Shown: positions 19,980 to 28,037, counted from the stretch's first letter. The stretch is 64,000 nucleotides of DNA from Pedobacter nutrimenti (GCF_003208655.1 NZ_QKLU01000002.1:1-64000), one strand, 5' to 3'. Translations and numbers: made by a program. The notes: generated by a model from the letters alone, not told the origin.

Positions 19980-21322
19980 AAAAATGGCTGGGCCGACCAA
20001 TATATATTTATCTGTTTGGATTGTTTTTCCTCATTTACAAGACTTCTTTATGTTTTATTTTTTTTGACCCTTTAGTTTTTGTTTTTTTTTTATTTGGCTA
20101 TTGTTCGATCAATTACATCATTATTCTGATACTTAAAAGGTTAAACCTGTATAAATATGGCGTACTTTGGATCCTATTGCTTTGGATATGTGTATTATTC
20201 ACATATCCAATTGTATTAACATTAGAAAACTTTATAAATCCTGTCTTGATACGATTCAGGTACTTTCTAAGTATCATTGTCTTATTGACTTTTCTTATTT
20301 ATCAAATTAAAAAAAGAATATCCCCTAAAAAAACACGAGCCATCAACTATGTACTAAATACTTTTACACTAATATTAACTGGATCGGTACTCTTCTCAGG
20401 ATTAAATTCAGCAATAAAGGAACAAAAAAACTATACTAATCTTCAAAACAAAAAAGCCCCATCCATAGAAGTAAAAAACAAGAAAGACTTGATTTGGATT
20501 CTTCTAGACGAATATGCTTCTCCAAATAGTTTAAAAAGTCAGTTTAATTTCCATAATCCTTTAACCGACTCCTTAAGTTCAAAGAATTTCTATATCTTCA
20601 ACACAATATTTTCAAGAAATGATACTACAATTCATTCTTTAAGTTCCCTATTCAATCTAGACGATAGCATTCCCAACCAGAATTTCACTTATGCCGCCAA
20701 CAAACTAATTCATAGTTTATGGATTAAAAAATTAAAACAAGATGGATATAATTTCACAAATCTCGATTTTTTAAATATCGGGGCTGAACCAAAATTTCAA
20801 CACTTAAGGATATTTCCCGATAATTATATTGATCAGATTTTAAATGAAACTCTTATTGCTGGTTTATGGGATAAGTTTAAAGGTAATACAATGCCATTTG
20901 ACAACTACAACCAAAATATAATTCAAAAACTCCCCAGCATACTCCACCAAAAACACAAACAGCCTAATTTCTTATGGATACATCTTCTGATTCCTCATCC
21001 CCCATTTTACCGGGACGCAAACGGGAACTTAAACAAAAATCCAGTAGATGACCCCAGCAAATTCCCACCTTCTGAAGTCATTAAACAATATACCGGCTAC
21101 GTCTCCTACGCCAATAAAGTCGTCCTAAACATCCTTAATCAAATCCCAGACTGGAAAAACAAAGTCATTGTCATTTCGGGAGACCACGGTGCAAGAATGT
21201 TGATCCCGCCCAACGACCCAAGAAGAAAACAGCCCTTCGCGGCCATCTATTACCAGGGTATGGACACAACCGCACTAAGCAAAATCAAATACTTACAACA
21301 AATCCCATTTCATCTGCACTAA
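19964..21322 (+). CDS. Membrane-anchored AlkP/sulfatase-superfamily hydrolase or transferase
   Basis: From the ATG at 19964 the product is 452 residues; an in-frame ATG at 19934 is possible but would deepen the overlap with the methyltransferase gene from 16 to 46 bases. Four or five N-terminal helices are followed by an extracytoplasmic alkaline-phosphatase fold. LIWILLDEYA holds the first metal ligands, DTTIHSLSSLFN a Thr nucleophile, HPPFYRD a substrate-loop region, and ISGDHG the Asp-His metal pair. Such enzymes move or remove phosphate or sulfate groups on envelope glycans. It ends about 45 residues after DHG, slightly short for the family. Confidence 0.75.
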   Translation: MGEKIKKWLGRPIYIYLFGLFFLIYKTSLCFIFFDPLVFVFFLFGYCSINYIIILILKRLNLYKYGVLWILLLWICVLFTYPIVLTLENFINPVLIRFRYFLSIIVLLTFLIYQIKKRISPKKTRAINYVLNTFTLILTGSVLFSGLNSAIKEQKNYTNLQNKKAPSIEVKNKKDLIWILLDEYASPNSLKSQFNFHNPLTDSLSSKNFYIFNTIFSRNDTTIHSLSSLFNLDDSIPNQNFTYAANKLIHSLWIKKLKQDGYNFTNLDFLNIGAEPKFQHLRIFPDNYIDQILNETLIAGLWDKFKGNTMPFDNYNQNIIQKLPSILHQKHKQPNFLWIHLLIPHPPFYRDANGNLNKNPVDDPSKFPPSEVIKQYTGYVSYANKVVLNILNQIPDWKNKVIVISGDHGARMLIPPNDPRRKQPFAAIYYQGMDTTALSKIKYLQQIPFHLH

Positions 21323-21335
21323 AAAAACCTTTCAG

Positions 21336-21371
21336 CCGGGGGCCCATCTCTCTTATTTTCCCGGCCCCCGG
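21336..21371 (-). terminator. GC-rich hairpin between convergent genes
   Basis: CCGGGGGCC at 21336-21344 pairs perfectly with GGCCCCCGG at 21363-21371 across an 18-base loop. A run of seven T on the minus strand (21321-21327) follows about 8 bases later, which fits termination of the sigma-factor transcript. It may also stop the plus-strand trio from the other side. Confidence 0.7.
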
Positions 21372-21389
21372 AGAACAGTAAGCCCCAAG

Positions 21390-21944
21390 CTATCTCAGCA
21401 CTTTAATACGGAGCAATTTAAGTGCATTACTGATTTGCTTCTTTACTGTTTTGTCTGAAAGGTTTAACTTTTCGGCGATATTTTTCTGGCTCATGTATTC
21501 ATTTCTGCTCAGTTCAAAAATCTGCCGCATTCTTGGTGGCAGGGAAACCACTGCAGCCTGGATGGCAAGTGTCAGTTCTCTTTCCCTGATATAATCATCT
21601 GTAACAAAATCGCCTTTATCTATAAAATCTCCAAAGAAGACCAGGTAGCGCTCTATCACCTTTTTACGGTTGGCCATATTCAGGACCATGTTCCGAACAG
21701 AACCATACAGATAAGACCTTAAAGAAGTGGTAATCCGGATTTCTTCGCGTTTGGTCCATATATAAGCCAAAACTTCCTGGACAACATCTTCGGCATCTTT
21801 ATGGTCAAACAATAGCTTGCGGGCATACAGATACATAATTCTCCAATAACGTCTGTATATTTCATTGAAGGCAAACCTGTCATTTTCTTTAAGCAGAGCC
21901 ACCAGCTCTGCATCCGAAAAGGCTTTGTATTTTATCATTTTCAC
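21390..21944 (-). CDS. ECF RNA polymerase sigma factor (Bacteroidota type)
   Basis: A 184-residue sigma-70-family protein. Region 2 covers about residues 27-95 (FNEIYRRYWRIMYLYARKLL, then DAEDVVQEVLAYIW) and region 4 about 125-178 (LPPRMRQIFELSRNEYMSQK, then a helix-turn-helix). It directs RNA polymerase to a private promoter set. FecI-like ECF factors of this phylum usually sit beside a FecR anti-sigma and a SusC/SusD pair, but here neither is present. It is divergent from an XRE regulator and could control the neighbouring secretion or polysaccharide genes, though nothing in the sequence proves it. Confidence 0.9.
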   Translation of the reverse strand: MKMIKYKAFSDAELVALLKENDRFAFNEIYRRYWRIMYLYARKLLFDHKDAEDVVQEVLAYIWTKREEIRITTSLRSYLYGSVRNMVLNMANRKKVIERYLVFFGDFIDKGDFVTDDYIRERELTLAIQAAVVSLPPRMRQIFELSRNEYMSQKNIAEKLNLSDKTVKKQISNALKLLRIKVLR

Positions 21945-21975
21945 TGATTAAATTAAAAATCACTCCTGTTTTAGA

Positions 21976-22000
21976 AACAGTCCTTGCCCAGGGGACTGTT
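21976..22000 (-). promoter_or_regulatory. Hairpin in the sigma-factor leader
   Basis: AACAGTCC (21976-21983) pairs exactly with GGACTGTT (21993-22000) across a 9-base loop. It lies 31 bases upstream of the sigma-factor start and inside the predicted leader. It could affect translation or be a chance palindrome. Confidence 0.35.
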
Positions 22001-22081
22001 CACTCCACGCTCTTATTTCAAAATATTGTATTAATTAACAAATTATTACTCATTTTTATTATCTAGTTAAATAAATACACT

Positions 22082-22114
22082 CAAATATAAATAAATCTTA
22101 TTCAATATACCAAA
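22082..22114 (-). promoter_or_regulatory. Predicted Bacteroidota promoter for the sigma factor
   Basis: On the minus strand TTTG (22111-22114) and TATATTTG (22082-22089) are separated by 21 bases, matching the -33 TTTG and -7 TAnnTTTG consensus of this phylum. It would give a leader of about 130 nt. An ATAAATCTTAT half-site (22091-22101) lies between the two elements. Confidence 0.45.
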
Positions 22115-22125
22115 TAATATATTAA

Positions 22126-22141
22126 ATAAGATAAATCTTAT
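22126..22141. promoter_or_regulatory. Palindromic operator candidate upstream of the XRE gene
   Basis: ATAAGAT-AA-ATCTTAT is a perfect 7-bp inverted repeat with a 2-base centre, ending 12 bases before the first possible start codon of the XRE regulator. One arm with flanks (ATAAATCTTAT) recurs at 22091-22101, 40 bp away. This is the expected layout of an autoregulatory operator for a dimeric helix-turn-helix protein. Confidence 0.5.
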
Positions 22142-22156
22142 CGCTCCCTTTGATTG

Positions 22157-22693
22157 GTGTCTGAAACTCATAAAAACGCAAAGACGGAATATGCAGAACG
22201 CTTAAAAGCATTCCGCAAAATGGCAGATGTCTCTCAGGAGAACCTGGCAAAGGCGATTTTTGTCCATCAACCTTATATAGCCTCCTTAGAAGCCGGAAAT
22301 ATTAGCATCGGTTTGGACAAGATGGAACAGATTGCCGCTTATTTTGGGGTAAAATATTATCACCTGGCCGATCCGGAGTACAGCATTCCGCCCAGACAGG
22401 TGCTTCGTGAAAATATAGAAAAGTATATTCGCTCTACCCAGACCGAATCAGGCTATCTGAAAAACGAAAGTCCTAATTTCACCAAAAGCATTGACCAGAT
22501 ACTGCAGGGTAGTTTTTTAATACAGCCCAGAAGCGCAAAAGAAATTGCAACAGAATGCAACAGATTATATGCTTCAGGCATCAGTTCTTCGAGGGTTTCA
22601 GATATTCTGGCACGTTCACCAAGAAAGGACCTGGTCGAAGTATTGAAAACTGCGAAAGGCCGGATCAAGCGGTATCAATTAAAACAAGTTTAA
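22157..22693 (+). CDS. XRE-family helix-turn-helix transcriptional regulator
   Basis: A 178-residue protein from a GTG at 22157; a TTG one codon earlier is the alternative, and there is no ATG until well inside the HTH. Residues 10-67 form a Cro/CI-type domain (RLKAFRKMADVSQENLAKAI, then HQPYIASLEAGNISIGLDKM). The C-terminal 100 residues contain a possible second winged-helix-like region (RSAKEIATECNRLYASGISS). It probably binds the palindrome just upstream and may act on the divergent sigma factor. Its stop overlaps the last gene of the vgrG operon by 4 bases, tail to tail. Confidence 0.82.
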   Translation: MSETHKNAKTEYAERLKAFRKMADVSQENLAKAIFVHQPYIASLEAGNISIGLDKMEQIAAYFGVKYYHLADPEYSIPPRQVLRENIEKYIRSTQTESGYLKNESPNFTKSIDQILQGSFLIQPRSAKEIATECNRLYASGISSSRVSDILARSPRKDLVEVLKTAKGRIKRYQLKQV

Positions 22694-23463
22694 ATAACTT
22701 CAAACTCTGTTTTCCCGGCAGGAACATAAAACATCAGGTCCAGCATTAATTCCTCTCTGGTTTGCTCATTCAGTAGATAAAGCGCAGGCTCCCCATTTGG
22801 TTTTTTCAGGGCAGCCGTTTTTCCACCCCCGCAAAGATGTACAATCGCATCTGCAGCAAGGGGAGCCATTTCGAAACCGGATTCAAAATCTTCAATCAGT
22901 CCCCCGACCCTTGCGTTGGCCTGCCCCTGGTCCAGATACATGGAAGTACACATAATATGTTCTCGTGCGGCAATGAGTTTTTTGAACCCATCATAATCTT
23001 TACGGCTTATCATTTTTCCAATCCTTTCATGAGCAGCCCTTAATTTGATTCCCACATCTTCTACATCCTTTAAAGGCCTTCCATTTTCCCAACCCTGCAG
23101 GTCATAAGGAACTGTTGCAGAAAATTCATTTTGATAGCGTTCAGCAGGAATCGGTTTTGCCTGATCAACCGCTGGGAATTTCTGCTGCAACAATTGCTCT
23201 TTAAACACAAATTCTCTTTGCGTATCATACAATTTTAGTTCAAACTCCAGAAAGGCTGCCGGGTTAAGGCTAAGTTCACCAGGATGCGGAAGCATTGTGG
23301 CCTTTATTGATTGCTTTCCGCTTTTAAGAATTGCAAAATTAACGGGGGCGACCGATGCGGCCTGACCAGGCAGGTTAAGCGTCATGACCGGGACATCGTT
23401 AATCCGGATCTGGAACATACAGCAGCCTGCACTAAAATGCAGCATATAATAGGGTTGTGCCAT
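22690..23463 (-). CDS. Unrecognised protein, last gene of the vgrG operon
   Basis: A 257-residue protein without a signal peptide that I do not recognise. Residues 1-95 look like a beta-sandwich (CCMFQIRINDVPVMTLNLPG, then FAILKSGKQSIKATMLPHPG). The rest is more helical, with a SRKDYDGFKKLIAAREHIMC helix pair near 155. It follows the secreted immunity candidate by 14 bases and ends the nine-gene minus-strand operon that begins with vgrG. A cytoplasmic accessory or immunity role is possible by position alone. Confidence 0.6.
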   Translation of the reverse strand: MAQPYYMLHFSAGCCMFQIRINDVPVMTLNLPGQAASVAPVNFAILKSGKQSIKATMLPHPGELSLNPAAFLEFELKLYDTQREFVFKEQLLQQKFPAVDQAKPIPAERYQNEFSATVPYDLQGWENGRPLKDVEDVGIKLRAAHERIGKMISRKDYDGFKKLIAAREHIMCTSMYLDQGQANARVGGLIEDFESGFEMAPLAADAIVHLCGGGKTAALKKPNGEPALYLLNEQTREELMLDLMFYVPAGKTEFEVI

Positions 23464-23477
23464 TGTTTGTGATTCAG

Positions 23478-24113
23478 TTAAAACCTTTTTAAATTTTTCT
23501 TAAGGGCATCCAGCGCGGTTTCGTTATTCCCGTTACCAGGTGCTTTTACATCATTATCCATGATAAATACATCTATGGTATATCCTTTTCTTTCTCCGTG
23601 ACCAGGAAAATTATCCACCACGATCATCGTCTGATTGCTTCCTTGTCGTTTAAACATAAAAGGAGCATAACCATTCACCTTGTCCCTGTCCCGGTCTTTA
23701 GGGGCCGGACGCTCAAAAGACAGAGGCTGACCATAATTACTCCAGATATAACTGCGCAGCTTTTTGGCTTCCACCTCTTTTTCAATGTGCAGCTCAAGTC
23801 CCACCAAACGACCGTGCGCCCCATCATCGAAAACAAAGGTAACCCTGTTTACAGGAATATCTTTTGGCCCTTTTGCGCCACCATTACTAAATTCAACCGG
23901 ACCAAAACGGAAAATACCCATGTTTTCTGTTTTCATTCCTGGCAAAAAAAACCAATCCGAACGTTCCGTGGCATAGGCGCCGGCTACCTTTAAAATACTT
24001 TCTGCTCCGGTATGATATGGTAGTTTTTCCAGATCTGTTTTTTGCTGTGCTCCGGCCTTTGCGGCCCATAATACGATCATAGTTATGGATAACAAATAAA
24101 ATCTTTTCCTCAT
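23478..24113 (-). CDS. Secreted protein, candidate periplasmic immunity protein
   Basis: A 211-residue protein with a signal peptide (cleavage near AKAGAQQ, residue 23). A central stretch, FRFGPVEFSNGG followed by VNRVTFVFDD and LVGLELHIEKEVEAKKL, lines up by eye with the lipoprotein encoded just upstream (LKFGDAELAGKG, VNKVLIHYS, LVELRLFSETQVKLL). The two look like diverged duplicates. Being exported and sitting right behind a cargo gene with a peptidoglycan-binding domain fits an immunity protein for the periplasm. This is inference; no family name is recognised. Confidence 0.62.
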   Translation of the reverse strand: MRKRFYLLSITMIVLWAAKAGAQQKTDLEKLPYHTGAESILKVAGAYATERSDWFFLPGMKTENMGIFRFGPVEFSNGGAKGPKDIPVNRVTFVFDDGAHGRLVGLELHIEKEVEAKKLRSYIWSNYGQPLSFERPAPKDRDRDKVNGYAPFMFKRQGSNQTMIVVDNFPGHGERKGYTIDVFIMDNDVKAPGNGNNETALDALKKNLKRF

Positions 24114-24124
24114 GGTTTCTCTGG

Positions 24125-24769
24125 TTATTTGTTCGCTTTTTGTTTCATCGCCGCGGTTACTTTCTCTATCATAAAACCAACATCTGGTGTGTAATTTTTT
24201 AAAGAGGTCAGCTGGGCCATTGGCTTGTCTGTATAGTTAACCATCGCCAGTCTGGCTTCTTCTTTATCCTGCGGATTTAAGGAAACCGTTAAAAAATAAG
24301 CCATGCTGTGCTCCACATCCAGCCAGGTTCTTTCAAAATACCTGATATTTTTATTAAACACAGTGGTATACGCATCCTGCGGATAAGGTGCCTTGCCCAA
24401 TTTCTGGTCCATCGCAGCAGTCAATAATTTCACCTGCGTCTCTGAAAACAAGCGCAGCTCCACCAGGTGAATGGTGTTATCCTTAACCGAATAGTGGATC
24501 AGTACTTTATTTACAGAATCGGTTCCTTTACCGGCCAGTTCTGCATCCCCAAACTTCAGGATTTTAGGGTCGCTACTTTCAAAAATTTTATAGCCCGAAA
24601 GTGTCATGGCTCCGGACTTCCCATTTTCCAGCTTTAATCCGGTTTGCTCCATCACCTGGGTAATACTGACCTGGCCGTTAATGTTCGCCAGGTCAAAGCC
24701 GGCAGGTTTTGTGTTCTTACAGGAAAAATTCATCAGTGCCAGGGCAACAATTAAAATGGCTTTCTTCAT
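24125..24769 (-). CDS. Lipoprotein, candidate periplasmic immunity protein
   Basis: A 214-residue lipoprotein: the signal peptide ends in a lipobox-like LMNFSC, giving Cys17 as the lipidated residue. The mature part has alternating strands and helices and resembles the next gene product (see there). It starts 17 bases after the stop of the large OmpA-domain cargo gene, the usual place for the cognate immunity gene. It would guard the donor's own periplasm against returning or sister-cell effector. Function is inferred from position and topology. Confidence 0.65.
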   Translation of the reverse strand: MKKAILIVALALMNFSCKNTKPAGFDLANINGQVSITQVMEQTGLKLENGKSGAMTLSGYKIFESSDPKILKFGDAELAGKGTDSVNKVLIHYSVKDNTIHLVELRLFSETQVKLLTAAMDQKLGKAPYPQDAYTTVFNKNIRYFERTWLDVEHSMAYFLTVSLNPQDKEEARLAMVNYTDKPMAQLTSLKNYTPDVGFMIEKVTAAMKQKANK

Positions 24770-24786
24770 AGGTTTAAATTTTACTC

Positions 24787-27540
24787 TTAATTCCTCATTA
24801 GGGGCACTTGTATAGTAATTCCGGATACTTCTTCCAGGCTTTCGATCACATCAAACTTTGGAATGATGCCTTTAAAATCGCCTTTGGCAATTACCCAGTC
24901 CCCTTTTTTATCTTTGATCACTTCAGCAGCCGGTACACCTTTTTTTGCCGCCAGCCCGACGCTGGCAGTAATCACATAATCTGCATCCATTCCGTCAAAG
25001 CCCAGTTTTGGTTTATAATACAATCCTTTATCATCATAATAAACACCATGCCCAAAAGTCACAGAGGCCCTTGCACTGGCCGAAGCTTCAAAATAGCCAT
25101 CGACTTTAACCACGACCATAGCCAGTTCTCCTTTTATAATTACACCGGCCTCCAGTACAACACCCAATTTATTTGTTGCCTCTATTTTAAAAGTATCGTC
25201 TTCTCTTCCCGAAACGGTATTGAATCCGAAGCCTACATCGGTACTGATCCTGCTGAAAATTTTCAGGTTCATAAAAATGTCGGCATTTGCCTTAAAACCA
25301 ACATCGTCATTCCCCAGCTTTAGCCCCGTTTTTAATTTATCTTTGAGCAAATAGTAAAATTTCAGTACGGGTTGTGAGGCGGTCCCTCCTGATACCGCTC
25401 CTGCGGCTGCCCCAATCAGGGCACCCAGTAAATCAATGGTCACTTCAAGGCCAATGAGTGGCTGGGCATGAAAGCCAATATCTATCCGGGTGCCCACTCT
25501 GGCAATAGGTGCCCTGTCTTTTTTTGCCCTTTGAAGCATCCAGGTTGCATCCAGGTCCAAATTCGGTGGCTCCACTTCAAATTTTACCGGAAGTTTATCA
25601 AAACCAATTCCCCTCACCGTACCTTTTGTAACATTGGTAATCCCGTCGGCAATAGAATTCAACGAAGAAAACAGGTCATAAAGTTTTTTGAACTTCCCTT
25701 CATGTTCCTTTTTAAATTCATCATGAGCTGTATAAGCTCCCTTCTGACTGTTCCAATCGCTGGTCAGGCTAAAGCCAAAGGTTGCATCCTTCTGTTTCCA
25801 TCTCCGTTCAGCACCTTCCTTACCCGCCTTCTTTTGCATCTCTTTGTGCTCGGCTGGTGAAAGATTTTGCCATTTAACACTTAAAGCATTGTTTAGTTTC
25901 AGAAAAAAAGTAAGTCTCCACTTAATGTCCGAGTAAGCCTTAACCACCAGACTGTGTTTGTCCCTGTTGGTAAAATAAGCGCAGGAATTAATGTAAAAGA
26001 AAAAGCTGTTATAGGTGGTAGACATTGGCCAGATGTACTCATAGGCATGCTCTTTATCATCCAGGGGTGAATAAATTTTCGGGTGAATAGTTTCTTTCCC
26101 GTCCAGCTGCAAAGGCGTTTTTTCCTTTTTTTGGACCAGGTTACCGTAAGGTACATTGACCTGATGAGGGTTGGAAGGAAAATTACAAAGGCCCGCGGTT
26201 TTAAAATTGGCAATCTGAATGGGCAGTTCCCTCGCCTTACTTAAACCGGGGGCAATGGTTTCATATTGCATACTCAATGCATTGTGTGTAAAAATGAGCA
26301 GCTTGATGGTTGTCCTGCGGTTGACCAGGCTTTCCTTTTTATCCAGGTTCGGATCGGGATTGGCCAGCATGGTTTTGCCATAACCTTTGGAAACAATCCT
26401 TGAAGCATCCACGTTCCGGGAAATCAGGTAATCCATAGCGGCTTTAGCCCGCTTTTCCGAAAGCTGTAAATTGTACTCTGCAGTACCGAAGCGATCGGTA
26501 TGTGAGCCCAGCTCCACGGGGATATAAGGGATTTTCATCAGTACTTCAGCAATTTTATCCAGTTTCTTTTTATCTACGTCCCGGACCTTAAAGGCATCGA
26601 AATCATAATTGATCTTTTCGTCTATATAAAATTTTGACTCCGTTATTTGTCCTTTAGCGTCAATTTTACCTTCATCAAAAACAGGGACCCTTTCCCCAAG
26701 GTCGGAGATCTCAATTTTGGTAAATTTACAGTGGTCAGGCTGCTTCAGGTTTTTTAGTGGCTCACCCACCGTCGCCACAGTCAGGTTGGTAGATTGTGCC
26801 ATCGCCGAGGTCACCACTTTATTTTCCAGGCGCAGGAACCTGGCATGGATGTCCTGGTTCCGACTGTCTTTTACATAGGTTTTGGTATGGTTATCGATGA
26901 TCTTAATGTAAAGCTCCTGTTCGCTAGGGCCAGATTTCAAGGCAGCGTACCATTTATAGGTGTTGCGGATCAGGTAATTGATTTCACCATTCTCACAAAG
27001 CACATTGTACAAGGTATCCACCGGCTCGTCTGTAAACCATTTGCGCCGGAAAATCTGTACAGTCAGCCGGTTTCCATTCAGTCCTTCGGTTTCCACGTGA
27101 AGGTGCACATCATCTCCAAAACGGATGGGCGATGTACCCAGGGGCGCTCCTTTATAGCTTTTACTCCAGTTGGATTTTACAATCAATTGCCCACAAATGC
27201 CCCTAACCAACAGGCCGGCATTTATTGATTTTTCCATCAGGCCACTTAAACTGGCTTCCAGGTAATACATCGGCACACTCCCACATAGTTTTTTCGGAAC
27301 AGCAAAGGCCCTGAGCGACGGTCCACCTGTTTTAGTGGAGGTGAGTACTTTGGTTCTTTTGGCATCTTCGAAGAGCCAGCTGGTGTCATTTTTCTGAGCA
27401 TCGGTTGTGCCGGGAAGCCACTCTGTAACTTCAAATGCGTGCGCTACATCGGCCGTTACGGCAATGACACCATTATTGGAAGAGCCTTTGTAATAACGTT
27501 CTCCAACACTTAAGCCTATTTTTTTTGGTCCTTTTGCCAT
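24787..27540 (-). CDS. Large T6SS cargo protein with internal OmpA-like peptidoglycan-binding domain
   Basis: A 917-residue protein from the ATG at 27540, 1 base after the PAAR gene stop; an ATG at 27564 would overlap that gene. It has no signal peptide. Residues 143-165 carry a beta module (VHLHVETEGLNGNRLTVQIF) also seen in the GH19 cargo. Residues about 303-416 form an OmpA-C domain with SHTDRFG, LSEKRA and NRRT, the peptidoglycan-contact residues kept. A Lys-rich helical part follows, then a hydrophobic Gly/Ala-rich segment (LLGALIGAAAGAVSGG) and a beta-rich C-terminus. Its toxic activity is not recognisable; a wall-tethered, membrane- or periplasm-acting effector is most likely. Confidence 0.78.
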   Translation of the reverse strand: MAKGPKKIGLSVGERYYKGSSNNGVIAVTADVAHAFEVTEWLPGTTDAQKNDTSWLFEDAKRTKVLTSTKTGGPSLRAFAVPKKLCGSVPMYYLEASLSGLMEKSINAGLLVRGICGQLIVKSNWSKSYKGAPLGTSPIRFGDDVHLHVETEGLNGNRLTVQIFRRKWFTDEPVDTLYNVLCENGEINYLIRNTYKWYAALKSGPSEQELYIKIIDNHTKTYVKDSRNQDIHARFLRLENKVVTSAMAQSTNLTVATVGEPLKNLKQPDHCKFTKIEISDLGERVPVFDEGKIDAKGQITESKFYIDEKINYDFDAFKVRDVDKKKLDKIAEVLMKIPYIPVELGSHTDRFGTAEYNLQLSEKRAKAAMDYLISRNVDASRIVSKGYGKTMLANPDPNLDKKESLVNRRTTIKLLIFTHNALSMQYETIAPGLSKARELPIQIANFKTAGLCNFPSNPHQVNVPYGNLVQKKEKTPLQLDGKETIHPKIYSPLDDKEHAYEYIWPMSTTYNSFFFYINSCAYFTNRDKHSLVVKAYSDIKWRLTFFLKLNNALSVKWQNLSPAEHKEMQKKAGKEGAERRWKQKDATFGFSLTSDWNSQKGAYTAHDEFKKEHEGKFKKLYDLFSSLNSIADGITNVTKGTVRGIGFDKLPVKFEVEPPNLDLDATWMLQRAKKDRAPIARVGTRIDIGFHAQPLIGLEVTIDLLGALIGAAAGAVSGGTASQPVLKFYYLLKDKLKTGLKLGNDDVGFKANADIFMNLKIFSRISTDVGFGFNTVSGREDDTFKIEATNKLGVVLEAGVIIKGELAMVVVKVDGYFEASASARASVTFGHGVYYDDKGLYYKPKLGFDGMDADYVITASVGLAAKKGVPAAEVIKDKKGDWVIAKGDFKGIIPKFDVIESLEEVSGITIQVPLMRN

Positions 27541-27541
27541 A

Positions 27542-28018
27542 TTATTCAAAGATGATACCTTCAATACTCACCGGTTCTTCTGTAAGCTCTCTTGGATCCA
27601 CCGCCGGATTTAAGGTTTTGCTCACTTTAGGTTCGGCATTTTTAAAATTCTGACTGCCAGGTTCGGCTGTTTGGCCGTGTTTAATAATTTTAATACATCC
27701 TGACCCGCCTATAGGGCAGGTTGCGGTACTGTCTTCCAAAATGATTTTACCTCCATTGGTCAACAGGGTATGTTCATAAAAGCCCTTCCATTCGGTTACC
27801 ACGGCTGTACAGGGATTGTTTTTCTGCTTTGCGCAAGAACCAAAACTATTTTTTTGAAAGGTTGATCCAATGTCTTTTGTACTGGCAATGTATTTGGCAG
27901 CACCATCTTTATCATTTGCATATTCTTGCTGATGCGTTTTTACCTTCAGGTTATCTGGGCTTGTACCGAAATTACACATACACATCGCCCCGTCTACCAC
28001 TAAATGTTTTCCTGCCAT
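27542..28018 (-). CDS. DUF4280 PAAR-like spike-tip protein
   Basis: A 158-residue protein that begins MAGKHLVVDGAMCMCNFGTS, the DUF4280 (PAAR-like) signature, with Cys pairs early and late (CMC; CPIGGSGCIKI near 99). These proteins cap the VgrG trimer, sharpen the spike and carry cargo. The C-terminal 40 residues are a Pro/Glu-rich tail. The very close spacing to the 917-residue cargo gene (1 base) implies the two are delivered together. Cytoplasmic until loaded on the spike. Confidence 0.88.
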   Translation of the reverse strand: MAGKHLVVDGAMCMCNFGTSPDNLKVKTHQQEYANDKDGAAKYIASTKDIGSTFQKNSFGSCAKQKNNPCTAVVTEWKGFYEHTLLTNGGKIILEDSTATCPIGGSGCIKIIKHGQTAEPGSQNFKNAEPKVSKTLNPAVDPRELTEEPVSIEGIIFE

Positions 28019-28037
28019 AATGCGTGTCTTTAAATGA

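Noticed and set aside
19964..21322. AlkP-fold gene as a truncated pseudogene
   Set aside because: It ends somewhat early after the DHG motif, but the frame is open, metal ligands are present and a hairpin follows the stop at a normal distance, so I kept it as a functional gene.
25468..25860. Long plus-strand frame opposite the 917-residue cargo gene
   Set aside because: Fully antisense to a well-supported gene, no recognisable motif and no initiation context. The same applies to plus-strand frames at 30637-30990, 31395-31910 and 37399-37770.
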